Assembly (NCBI RefSeq): GCF_964186585.1
Contig: NZ_OZ075067.1
Coordinates: 434,001-498,000, forward strand
DNA from: Microbacterium sp. MM2322
GTDB taxonomy: Bacteria > Actinomycetota > Actinomycetes > Actinomycetales > Microbacteriaceae
Length of the DNA: 64,000 nt
Direction: 5' to 3'
Below, one piece after another: positions 8,327-15,704 of the stretch (position 1 is its first letter; each line of letters begins with the position of its first letter). The translations under genes were made by a program, and so were the position numbers. The notes beneath the pieces are model-generated. The model was not told the DNA's origin, searched no databases, and saw only the letters and a program-made list of their open reading frames with translations.

Positions 8327-9789
8327 CCGCCCTCGCCCCGTCCGCGGTGCACACGATCGTCCCCGAACCCGCGCGGACGTCCCGGTTCGCCTGGCTGCGG
8401 GAGCGCGGCATGGGCGCGACGATCCTCGTCTCGGCCATCTCGACGGCGTTCGGCGTCGTCCTGCTGTCAGCCACGGGTTACCTCGGCGAGGTGCTCAGTG
8501 CGACCCCGCGGTACGGCTCATCGGACACGATGGTGGCCGTCCTCGCCCTGCTGAGCGTCATCCTGCTCGCCGTCGCCATCTACGTCGCGGCGATCGTCAC
8601 CGCCAACACGTTCTCGACGATCATCGCCGGGCGTACGCGGCGCATCGCCCTCCTGCGCCTCATCGGTGCGACAGCCCGTTCCCAGCGCCGCGAGGTCGCC
8701 ACCCAGGGTCTCGTCGTCGGGGCGATCGGCGCCGTGATCGGGCTCGTGGCGACGACGGCCGCGACGGTCGCCGCGATCCCGTTCCTCGATCGTGCGCTCG
8801 GCGTGACGTCCGACTGGTCGCCCGTTCAGGCCGTCCTCCTCGTTCCCGCCGCAGCGGTGGCGCTGACGACGTGGATCGCCGCCTGGTCGGGCTCGCGGCG
8901 CGTGCTCACCGTCACCCCGCTCGAGGCTCTCGGCGGTTCTGTCGAACGCTCCCGCGAGGAGATCGCGGCGGGTCGTGGCCGCACGACCGGAGCGATCGTG
9001 CTCGGTGCCATCGGTGTCGTGCTCCTGGTCGGCGGCATCCTGCTCGGCATGGTGAGCCCTGCCGGCGTGCTGGTCGCCTTCTTCGGCGGTCTGTTCTCCT
9101 TCACCGCCGTCTCGATCAGCGCCGTCTCGATCATGCCGCCGCTCCTGCGGGCCACCGGTCGCCTCTTCGGACGGTCGGTCACCGCGCGGCTGGCCGCCGA
9201 GAACGCGGTCCGCTACCCCGAGCGTTCGAGCCGCATGGCCATCGGCGTCGTCATGGGTGTCGCTCTCGTCGTGATGTTCGCCGTCGCGGCAGAGTCGGCC
9301 AAGGCTCTCGTCGCCGCGTCGAGCGGCGGGGAGCCTGACGCCGCGTTCAACCAGATGATGGACACCTTCTCGACGGTCATGATGTGCCTCGTGGCCGTCA
9401 GTGCGGTGATCGCCGCGGTGGGCCTCGTGAACCTCCTCACGATCGGCATCGTGCAGCGCAGGCGCGAGCTGGGTCTGCTGCGAGCGCTCGGCCTCACGTC
9501 GGCGCAGATCCGCCGCATGGTGCTCATCGAGGCGGCGCACGTCACCGTGACGGCGCTGCTGTTCGGCCTCGCGCTGGGAGTGCTGTACGGCTGGGTCGCG
9601 GCGCAGTCGCTCCTCGGGTCCATCGGGATGCCGCCGCTGTGGCTGTCGCCGACGTTCGTCGCCCCGGCCATTCCGCTCATCCCGGTGGCGATCGTGATCG
9701 TCGCGACCGCCGCCCTCACGCTCGGGGCGGCTGTCGCCCCGACGCGCATCGCGACCCGGACGGCACCCGTCGAGGCGCTCGCCGAGTGA
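8323..9789 (+). CDS. FtsX-family ABC permease
   Basis: Membrane subunit of 488 aa containing two FtsX-like cores: residues about 60-215 (ending VTPLEALGG) and 330-488 (ending TAPVEALAE). Each has three to four hydrophobic segments, plus an extra hydrophobic pair between them. The repeated xxPxEAL motif at the end of each half is typical of duplicated FtsX permeases. GTG 8323 overlaps the ATPase stop. With the kinase and regulator upstream it forms a sensing-and-efflux module, probably for cell-envelope stress; no substrate is implied by the sequence. Confidence 0.92.
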   Translation: MTALAPSAVHTIVPEPARTSRFAWLRERGMGATILVSAISTAFGVVLLSATGYLGEVLSATPRYGSSDTMVAVLALLSVILLAVAIYVAAIVTANTFSTIIAGRTRRIALLRLIGATARSQRREVATQGLVVGAIGAVIGLVATTAATVAAIPFLDRALGVTSDWSPVQAVLLVPAAAVALTTWIAAWSGSRRVLTVTPLEALGGSVERSREEIAAGRGRTTGAIVLGAIGVVLLVGGILLGMVSPAGVLVAFFGGLFSFTAVSISAVSIMPPLLRATGRLFGRSVTARLAAENAVRYPERSSRMAIGVVMGVALVVMFAVAAESAKALVAASSGGEPDAAFNQMMDTFSTVMMCLVAVSAVIAAVGLVNLLTIGIVQRRRELGLLRALGLTSAQIRRMVLIEAAHVTVTALLFGLALGVLYGWVAAQSLLGSIGMPPLWLSPTFVAPAIPLIPVAIVIVATAALTLGAAVAPTRIATRTAPVEALAE

Positions 9790-9796
9790 GTCCGTC

Positions 9797-9834
9797 GTCC
9801 CTCCGTGCGACCCGTCCGGGCCGTGCGGAGGGAC
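9797..9834. terminator. bidirectional terminator between convergent genes
   Basis: A 9-bp perfect stem GTCCCTCCG/CGGAGGGAC (9797-9805 with 9826-9834) in the gap between the permease stop (9789) and the stop of the minus-strand gene (9846). There is no long T run, as is usual at high GC. Confidence 0.65.
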
Positions 9835-9845
9835 GCATCCGTCTG

Positions 9846-10352
9846 TCAGTCGTCCTCGGCGGCGGGCGGATCGTACGACCAGGTCGGGGCCACGGCGCGG
9901 AGGCGAATGCCCCGGTACTGCCACATCGCCCAGAGGACCGGCCACAGCGGCACAGCGGCGACGCCGCCGATCGTCAGCCGGTCGCGCCACAGCGTCTTCG
10001 TGGGGTCACCCGGCAGCGGGCTGACCGCCATCTGGTGGTCCCAGACGTCGAGCGCCGAGAGGGCTCCGGTGAGGGGGATGCCGCTGTCCCGGAAGATCCG
10101 CACCGGGCCGTTCCCATCCTCGACGTACCGGTCGCTCGCGTGGATCAACTGCTGACCGGCGGGGAAGAAGCCCAGGGCGCGGATCTCGACGGGAACGTCG
10201 GCGCCGGGCTCGAGCGAGGTCGGCAGCTCCCCGGCCATCGGGTTCATCTCGAGCAGTGGACCGTAGAGCTCCGTGATCGCCCGGGGCGAGTGGAGTGCCC
10301 GCCATGCGGCATCTGCGGTGCAGTCGAGTTCGAGCTTCAGGAGGATCCGCAT
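9846..10352 (-). CDS. SRPBCC (START-like) family protein
   Basis: Small soluble protein of 168 aa. It opens with MRILLKLELDCTADAAWRAL, the usual first strand and helix of the START-like fold, in which a hydrophobic cavity binds a lipid-like ligand. It later has DVWDHQMAVSP and ends WSYDPPAAEDD. GAGAGT lies 6 nt before ATG 10352, a weak -10 match. It is divergent from the beta-glucosidase and has no operon partners, so its role is unknown. Confidence 0.75.
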   Translation of the reverse strand: MRILLKLELDCTADAAWRALHSPRAITELYGPLLEMNPMAGELPTSLEPGADVPVEIRALGFFPAGQQLIHASDRYVEDGNGPVRIFRDSGIPLTGALSALDVWDHQMAVSPLPGDPTKTLWRDRLTIGGVAAVPLWPVLWAMWQYRGIRLRAVAPTWSYDPPAAEDD

Positions 10353-10385
10353 TCGTCCACTCTCGCATTCCCCTGCGGCAGTCGG

Positions 10386-10391
10386 TACGTT
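10386..10391 (+). promoter_or_regulatory. -10 box of beta-glucosidase gene
   Basis: TACGTT, sharing its last base with the operator palindrome at 10391, so a bound repressor would cover the transcription start. Confidence 0.5.
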
Positions 10392-10404
10392 GGGAGCGCT
10401 CCCA
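10391..10404. promoter_or_regulatory. LacI-type operator (CebR-like) of beta-glucosidase gene
   Basis: TGGGAGCGCTCCCA is a perfect 14-bp palindrome centred on CG. It matches the operator sequence known for CebR-type cellobiose repressors in Streptomyces and related actinobacteria. It lies 41 bp before ATG 10445. No cognate regulator gene is in the window. Confidence 0.8.
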
Positions 10405-10444
10405 ACCTCGAGGCCTCACCGCCGACCTCCTCGGAAAGACCGTC

Positions 10445-12904
10445 ATGCCCCTGGAACCCGCCATCGAATCCGGCGATCGCTCGCACACCCTCGCCCCCGT
10501 CGAATCGGTCGCGCAGATCTCCTCGATGCTGCTCGACACCGACCCCACGCTCGACCCCGCCCTCGCCGAGACGGCGCGCTCCGCCGCAGCCGAAGGCGTC
10601 GTCCTCCTGACGAACGACGGAACGCTTCCGCTCGGTGACCGCGCCGTCGCCGTCTTCGGGCGCGTGCAGATCGACTGGTTCGCGGTCGGCTACGGCTCGG
10701 GCGGCGACGTCAAGGTGCCCTACGTCTGGAACCTGCTCGCCGGCCTCCGCGACGCGGGCGTCCGCGTCGACGACGAGCTCGCGACCCACTACTCGACGTG
10801 GTCCGCCGCGAACCGTCCGGTCTTCGCCGACACGTGGGGGCAGTGGCCGCACCACTTCCCCGAGATGCCCCTCGACGAGACGGTGGTCGCCGCCGCGGCA
10901 GCCCGCGCCGACACCGCCGTCGTCGCGATCGGCCGCGCCGCCGGCGAAGCACGCGACAGCATCCTCGAGCCCGGCAGCTACTACCTCACGGCTGACGAGC
11001 GGATGCTGCTCGACACCGTGACCGCCCACTTCGAGCGGACCGTCGTGGTCGTCGACGCGGGCAACGTCATGGACCTGTCCTGGGTCGCCGATTACCGCGA
11101 CCGGATCGGTGCGGTGCTCTTCGCCTGGCAGGGCGGCATGGAGGGCGCGCGCGCCGTCGCGAGCGTGCTCGCGGGGGAGTCGTCGCCGAGCGGCAAGCTC
11201 ACCGACACGATCGCCCTCAGCTACGAGGACTACCCCAGCGCGCCGAACTTCGGCCACCTCGACGTCAACGTCTACGCCGAGGACGTGTACGTCGGGTACC
11301 GGTATTTCGAGACCTTCGCCCGCGACCGGGTGCTCTTCCCCTTCGGACACGGCCTCTCGTACACGACGTTCGACCTCGCGACGACCGCGACAGCGGATGC
11401 CGGCACGCTCCGCCTCGAGGTCGTCGTCACCAACACCGGCGACCGCGCCGGAAAGGAGGTCGTGCAGGTGTACACGGGTGCGCCCGACGGCGCCCTCGGC
11501 ACGCCCGCGCGACACCTGGCGGCGTTCGCCAAGACACGTCTCCTGGCTCCCGGCGAGAGCGAGGCCGTGCGCCTCGAGGTGCACCTCGACGATCTGGCTT
11601 CGTACGATGACGGCGGCGCGACCGGACACCGCAGCGCGTGGGTCCTGGAGGCCGGCGAGTACCCGGTGTTCGTGGGCGCCGACGTCCGCTCGGCCGCGGC
11701 GGTCGCCGCGTTCGACGTGCCCCAGACGCACGTCGTGCGAGAGGCCACCGAGGTCGCCGCTCCCGCGCACGCGTTCGAGCGCCTCACGCTCGCCCGCGCG
11801 GCAGACGGCTCCGCCGTCGCCGCCCGCGAGCCCGTCCCGACCCGCACGGTGTCGCGCGCCCAGCGCATTCTCGAGGCGCTTCCGGCCGAGGTTTCGCCGA
11901 CGGGGGATCGGGGCATCGACCTCGCCGACGTCGCGAGCGGTGCGGCATCCCTCGACGACTTCGTCGCCCAGCTCGACGATGAGGAACTCTCGCTCCTCGC
12001 CCGCGGCGACGTCACGATGGACAGCCCCTTGGGTGCCCCCGGCAACGCGGGTGCGCTGGCCGGGGTGTCGGAGTCGCTTCGCGCGAAGGGCGTGCCCCCC
12101 GTCACCACGACGGACGGGCCGAGCGGCATCCGCCTCTCGTCCTACGCGTCGCTCCTGCCCTCGGGCACAGCCCTGGCGTCGACCTGGAATGTGCCGCTCG
12201 TCGAGCAGCTGGCTGCCCTGCACGGGCAGGAGATGCTCCGCAAGGGCTCGGACGTGTTGCTGAGCCCGGGGATGAACATCCACCGCGACCCGCTCTGCGG
12301 GCGGAACTTCGAGTACTTCAGCGAGGACCCGGTCGTCACCGGACGCATCGCGGCTGCCGTCGTGCGCGGCGTGCAGAGCACCGGCCTGTCGGCCTGCCCG
12401 AAGCACTTCGCCGCGAACAACCAGGAGACCAACCGCACCCGCAACGACTCGCGGGTCTCCGAGCGCGCGCTCCGCGAGATCTACCTGCGCGGATTCGAGA
12501 TCTGTGTCCGCGAGGCGGCGCCTCGCGCGATCATGACCTCGTACAACCAGATCAACGGCGTGTGGTCGCACTACCACCACGACCTCGCGACGGTCATCCT
12601 GCGGGGCGAGTGGGGGTACGAAGGCGTCGTCATGACCGACTGGTGGATCGAGGAGGCCGTCGACCCCGACTTCCCCGCCCTCGAGGACAACGCCTACCGC
12701 GTCCGCGCGCAGGTGGACGTCCTCATGCCGGGTGGGGTGAAGCGGGATGCCGCGCCCCAGGCGTATGCCGATACGACGATCGTCGACTCGCTCGCCCGCG
12801 AGGGCGGTCTCACGCGCGGCGAACTGCAGCGGACGGCGCGGAACGTCCTCGGCCTGGCGATTGCGCTCAAGCCGGTGGTCGACGCTCGTACGCTGGAGGG
12901 ATGA
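10445..12904 (+). CDS. GH3 beta-glucosidase with permuted domain order
   Basis: Hydrolyses beta-glucosides, probably cellobiose or short cello-oligosaccharides given the CebR-type operator. The 819-aa protein carries its domains in inverted order. Residues about 30-270 are the alpha/beta sandwich normally found at the C-terminus (EGVVLLTNDGTLPL). Then comes a fibronectin-III-like domain (FGHGLSYTTF through GEYPVFVG, about 300-420). The TIM-barrel catalytic domain follows at about 515-805. It contains TTTDGPSGIR, the substrate-binding CPKHFAANNQETNR, and the nucleophile Asp732 in GVVMTDWW. There is no signal peptide, so the enzyme is cytoplasmic. The TGA overlaps the next ATG (ATGA). Confidence 0.93.
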   Translation: MPLEPAIESGDRSHTLAPVESVAQISSMLLDTDPTLDPALAETARSAAAEGVVLLTNDGTLPLGDRAVAVFGRVQIDWFAVGYGSGGDVKVPYVWNLLAGLRDAGVRVDDELATHYSTWSAANRPVFADTWGQWPHHFPEMPLDETVVAAAAARADTAVVAIGRAAGEARDSILEPGSYYLTADERMLLDTVTAHFERTVVVVDAGNVMDLSWVADYRDRIGAVLFAWQGGMEGARAVASVLAGESSPSGKLTDTIALSYEDYPSAPNFGHLDVNVYAEDVYVGYRYFETFARDRVLFPFGHGLSYTTFDLATTATADAGTLRLEVVVTNTGDRAGKEVVQVYTGAPDGALGTPARHLAAFAKTRLLAPGESEAVRLEVHLDDLASYDDGGATGHRSAWVLEAGEYPVFVGADVRSAAAVAAFDVPQTHVVREATEVAAPAHAFERLTLARAADGSAVAAREPVPTRTVSRAQRILEALPAEVSPTGDRGIDLADVASGAASLDDFVAQLDDEELSLLARGDVTMDSPLGAPGNAGALAGVSESLRAKGVPPVTTTDGPSGIRLSSYASLLPSGTALASTWNVPLVEQLAALHGQEMLRKGSDVLLSPGMNIHRDPLCGRNFEYFSEDPVVTGRIAAAVVRGVQSTGLSACPKHFAANNQETNRTRNDSRVSERALREIYLRGFEICVREAAPRAIMTSYNQINGVWSHYHHDLATVILRGEWGYEGVVMTDWWIEEAVDPDFPALEDNAYRVRAQVDVLMPGGVKRDAAPQAYADTTIVDSLAREGGLTRGELQRTARNVLGLAIALKPVVDARTLEG
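12889..12894 (+). promoter_or_regulatory. internal -10 box before ComB-family gene
   Basis: TACGCT lies inside the end of the beta-glucosidase gene, 6 nt before ATG 12901. GGAGGG fills the gap, so the gene could be read both from the upstream transcript and from its own leaderless start. Confidence 0.45.
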
Positions 12905-13557
12905 CCGCGAGCCCCTTCGATCAGTCCCGTTACCAGCTGCGTTTCGACTGGGGGCGGGACGGGTTGCACCGTCTCGCGCCCGCCGATGTCGTCGTGGTCG
13001 TGGATGTCCTCCGCTTCTCGTCGACGGTGTCGGCGCGCGTGGCGGGCGGCGAGACGGTCCCGCACGACGAGTCCGCCCACGCCGTGTCGCGCAACGGTGC
13101 CGCCGTCGCGTCGGCCGCCGCGGATGCCGGCGCCGTCGTCTTCCTCGGATGCCTCCGCAACGCCGCCGCTGTGGCGCGTGCGGTCCTCGCGGAGCAGAAC
13201 CGGCGCGCGGCGCGGACGAGCGTCAGCATCATCGCTGCGGGAGAACTCGCCGGCGAGGGGGATGCCGCGGTCCTGCGCTTCTCGGTCGAAGACCAGCTCG
13301 GCGCGGGTGCCGTGTTCGCCGCCCTCGAGACGCTCGGCCTCGACCACTCGTCGCCGGAGGCTGCCGCGGCATCCGAGGCCTTCCGCGGGCTCCGCTCCGC
13401 GGTCCGTCACCTGCTGACCGCGAGCGGATCGGGGCAGGAGCTTCTCGACCGCGATCGCCGTGCCGAGGTCCTCGCTGCCGCGGTGCACGACGCCGACGAC
13501 GCCGTCCCCGTTCTGCGTGACGGCGTCTGGAGCGCGTACGAGCTCAGCGCGGCGTGA
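12901..13557 (+). CDS. comB: 2-phosphosulfolactate phosphatase (ComB) family protein
   Basis: 218-aa soluble protein with the ComB-family hallmark VVVVDVLRFSSTVS (residues 28-42), LGCLRNA and IIAAGE. ComB in methanogens removes phosphate from 2-phosphosulfolactate during coenzyme M synthesis. Actinobacteria do not make coenzyme M, so the real substrate here is unknown and the name reflects family membership only. It overlaps the beta-glucosidase by 4 nt, and its last 14 nt overlap tail-to-tail with the SprT-like gene on the other strand. Confidence 0.78.
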   Translation: MTASPFDQSRYQLRFDWGRDGLHRLAPADVVVVVDVLRFSSTVSARVAGGETVPHDESAHAVSRNGAAVASAAADAGAVVFLGCLRNAAAVARAVLAEQNRRAARTSVSIIAAGELAGEGDAAVLRFSVEDQLGAGAVFAALETLGLDHSSPEAAAASEAFRGLRSAVRHLLTASGSGQELLDRDRRAEVLAAAVHDADDAVPVLRDGVWSAYELSAA

Positions 13558-14032
13558 GGGCTGCGCGGCGGGTCGCCGCGGTGATCTCGCGCCGGCGCCA
13601 CGAGATCAGGTAGCGCTCGTCGAACGTGGGTGCGCAGCGCGCGCACGACGTCGCCCGCGTCGCCTTGCGGTGACGGTAGGCGACGTGCCCGGCGGGGCAC
13701 ACGCCGACCCACGGGGCGAGCTCGGTCGCCGTCTCGCCGCGATGGGTCACGCCGCCGGTGTACCCGAGCGACCGTGCGACACGCTTCCACTCCGCGCCGT
13801 GACCGGCAGCCGCACCCGCGATGGCGTGGGCGATCTCGTGCAGGACGGTCTGCCGGTTCGTCTCCGCGTCGTAGCGGGCGGCGAGGTAGCGCGAGAGCGT
13901 GATGCGTTTTCGCAGGTAGTCGCATGCGCCGGCGCGACGCTTGGCGTTGTCGAACGCGAAGCTCCACGAATCGTCGAGCAGCTGCCGCAGCAGAGACTCT
14001 GCCTCGCGGCGGACGTCGATGAGATCGGTCAT
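13544..14032 (-). CDS. SprT-like zinc metalloprotease-domain protein
   Basis: 162-aa protein with the zinc motif HEIAH (in QTVLHEIAHAIAG) and a downstream GHGAEWKRVARSLG that supplies the third ligand. The C-terminal C(P)xGH...CARC cysteines look like a small zinc ribbon. SprT/Spartan-type domains act on DNA-protein crosslinks in eukaryotes; bacterial roles are poorly defined. Longer readings to 14245 exist, but I choose ATG 14032 because a TATGGT box (14039-14044) lies 6 nt before it and the homologous region begins there. Confidence 0.85.
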   Translation of the reverse strand: MTDLIDVRREAESLLRQLLDDSWSFAFDNAKRRAGACDYLRKRITLSRYLAARYDAETNRQTVLHEIAHAIAGAAAGHGAEWKRVARSLGYTGGVTHRGETATELAPWVGVCPAGHVAYRHRKATRATSCARCAPTFDERYLISWRRREITAATRRAALTPR

Positions 14033-14038
14033 GCCAGA

Positions 14039-14044
14039 ACCATA
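14039..14044 (-). promoter_or_regulatory. -10 box of SprT-like gene
   Basis: TATGGT on the minus strand, 6 nt before ATG 14032. Confidence 0.5.
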
Positions 14045-14075
14045 GAACGCATGTACGACACTCGCGGGGACGGGC

Positions 14076-14603
14076 TCAGCTGGCGACGGTCGTGCTGTTG
14101 CGACGGCGGTCGACGGCGTCGATCGCCAGCAGCGTGGATTCGAGCTGGTCTTCGGGGGCGCCCGCCTCCTGGCGGAGGAACAGCGCCTTCTTGAAGTCGG
14201 CACGCGCCGCAGCGTCGTCGCCGGCGTCGAAGTGCACCTTGCCACGGTGCTGGCACCCGAAGGCGGCGACGGCCGCCCAGCCCTGGCCCTCGGCCTCCTC
14301 GACGCACGTGTTCAGCTCGTGGACTGCGGCCGCGTACGCGCCGCGGAACTGCTGAACGGTCGCGTGCAGCATCCGAGCGCGGAGCAGGTCCTTGCGGGTT
14401 CCCGCCATGCGCGCCAGGCGGACGGACTCCTCCGAGACGACGAGCGCGTCGTCGAGCCGGCCGAGGACCTTCAGCAGCCAGACCTTCTCGAGCATCGCCG
14501 CGAGGCTCCGCTGCTCGCCGAGCTCGGCGAGGCGCGCCTGGCATTCGTCGAGGTCGACGATCTCTCGGAGTGTCTCCGGGTCGTACCCCTTGATGAAGCC
14601 CAC
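14076..14603 (-). CDS. alpha-helical (TPR-like) protein of unknown function
   Basis: 175-aa soluble protein built almost entirely of helices, with tetratricopeptide-like pairs. Visible segments are LAAMLEKVWLLKVLGRLDDALVVSEESVRLAR, LLRARMLHATVQQFRGAYAAAV and GDDAAARADFKKALFLRQE (each listed in part). This suggests a protein-interaction scaffold. GTG 14603 with GGAAGG 7 nt upstream is preferred; an upstream in-frame ATG at 14744 would add a low-complexity arginine-rich leader. It sits downstream of the spermidine-synthase-like gene on the same strand. No specific function is recognised. Confidence 0.65.
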   Translation of the reverse strand: MGFIKGYDPETLREIVDLDECQARLAELGEQRSLAAMLEKVWLLKVLGRLDDALVVSEESVRLARMAGTRKDLLRARMLHATVQQFRGAYAAAVHELNTCVEEAEGQGWAAVAAFGCQHRGKVHFDAGDDAAARADFKKALFLRQEAGAPEDQLESTLLAIDAVDRRRNSTTVAS

Positions 14604-14691
14604 AGCTGTTCCTTCCGACCCCGCGACGTGTGCCTCCAGTGTCGCCGCGCCTCGCCCGGAATCGGCTGAGGGCGCGCCGCGCGTCGTGGCC

Positions 14692-15555
14692 TCAGCGGTC
14701 GAAGACGGATGCCGCCGGCTTCGGCGACGGGGTGGAATCGGCATCCGTCATGATCCGCGCATCGCGCGCGAACGCGTCGAGCTCGGCGCCGTGGGAGACC
14801 TTCGCGGGGTGAGGGCCGGCTGCCATCAGGCGGGGGAGCCAGTCCATGGGTAGCGGCGACGGGGAGGCGGCGATCACGATGTTGCCGAACCGGCCGCTCT
14901 TGAGGGTGCCCACCTCGGCGAGGATCACGACGTGCTCCAGCACGGAGCGGACGGTCGCCACCTGACGCCGCGCGAAGGCGAGTCCGCTGCCGTCGGCGAT
15001 GTTGACGAGAAGGATGCCGGCCGGCGCCAGCAGCCCCGCGAGGATGCGGTAGTACTCCACGCTCGTGATGTGCGCGGGTGTCTGCGCGCCCGCGAACACG
15101 TCGGACACGACGAGATCCACCTTGCCCACGATCCCCGGGGGAAGGCGCGCGGCTACGTCGCGGGCATCGCCGATGCGGACGCGCAGCTGGCCGGTGCGGG
15201 GAAGTGGGAGGTGCTCGCGGACGAGGTCGATGAGCGCCTGCTCGAGTTCGACCACCTGTTGGCGCGAGCCCGGACGGGTGTGCTCGACATAGCGCGGGAG
15301 GGTCAGGGCGCCCGCGCCCAGATGCACGGCGGTGAGGGGTTCCCCCGGCATCCCGATCTGGTCGATCACGGCGCCCATGCGGGCGATGTACTCGAAGTGC
15401 AGGTGCGACGGATCGTCGAGGTCGACGTGCGATTGGGGGGTCGTTTCGACGACCAGTTCCCAGCCCCCGGCGAAGCGGCTCGGGATGATGCGCGCCTGTC
15501 GCCCGTCGGAGAGCTTCGCCGCGGGCGGGTCAATGGGGTCGCGGGAACGGGCCAT
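14692..15555 (-). CDS. spermidine synthase-like (SpeE-fold) protein
   Basis: 287-aa Rossmann-fold protein of the polyamine aminopropyltransferase family. It has the nucleotide-binding AVHLGAGALTLPRYV, an acidic strand end in VVELEQALIDLVREHL, IGDARD, and DLVVSDVFAGAQTPAH where true spermidine synthases have the catalytic D-x-x-D. Many actinobacterial members of this type lack proven aminopropyl activity, so a methyltransferase-like role is possible. ATG 15555 is set by a TACCGT box 6 nt upstream. It is divergent from the oligopeptide-binding protein gene. Confidence 0.8.
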   Translation of the reverse strand: MARSRDPIDPPAAKLSDGRQARIIPSRFAGGWELVVETTPQSHVDLDDPSHLHFEYIARMGAVIDQIGMPGEPLTAVHLGAGALTLPRYVEHTRPGSRQQVVELEQALIDLVREHLPLPRTGQLRVRIGDARDVAARLPPGIVGKVDLVVSDVFAGAQTPAHITSVEYYRILAGLLAPAGILLVNIADGSGLAFARRQVATVRSVLEHVVILAEVGTLKSGRFGNIVIAASPSPLPMDWLPRLMAAGPHPAKVSHGAELDAFARDARIMTDADSTPSPKPAASVFDR

Positions 15556-15561
15556 CCGACT

Positions 15562-15567
15562 ACGGTA
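15562..15567 (-). promoter_or_regulatory. -10 box of spermidine synthase-like gene
   Basis: TACCGT on the minus strand, 6 nt (AGTCGG) before ATG 15555. Confidence 0.55.
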
Positions 15568-15627
15568 GCCCGCAGGAAGAAACACGATCGAGATACAGCT
15601 GTAATCGCTTACCGGCAGTGCGGACGG

Positions 15628-15633
15628 TAGCGT
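15628..15633 (+). promoter_or_regulatory. candidate -10 box of oligopeptide ABC operon
   Basis: TAGCGT about 70 nt before ATG 15705; unlike most genes here this one would have a leader and a GAAGG ribosome site. Confidence 0.35.
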
Positions 15634-15704
15634 CAGCCGCATCCCTTCGGCAGCGCCGCCCCCGTGGCGTGCCGCCGACGAGCCCCATCGGAAGGTGCAC
15701 AGCA

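Noticed and set aside
10337..12580. Minus-strand open frame of 747 codons opposite the GH3 gene
   Set aside because: Same reason: mirror of a real gene, no start signal and no recognisable domain.
13544..13557. Frameshift between ComB-family and SprT-like genes
   Set aside because: The genes are on opposite strands and simply overlap at their 3' ends by 14 bp; both are complete.
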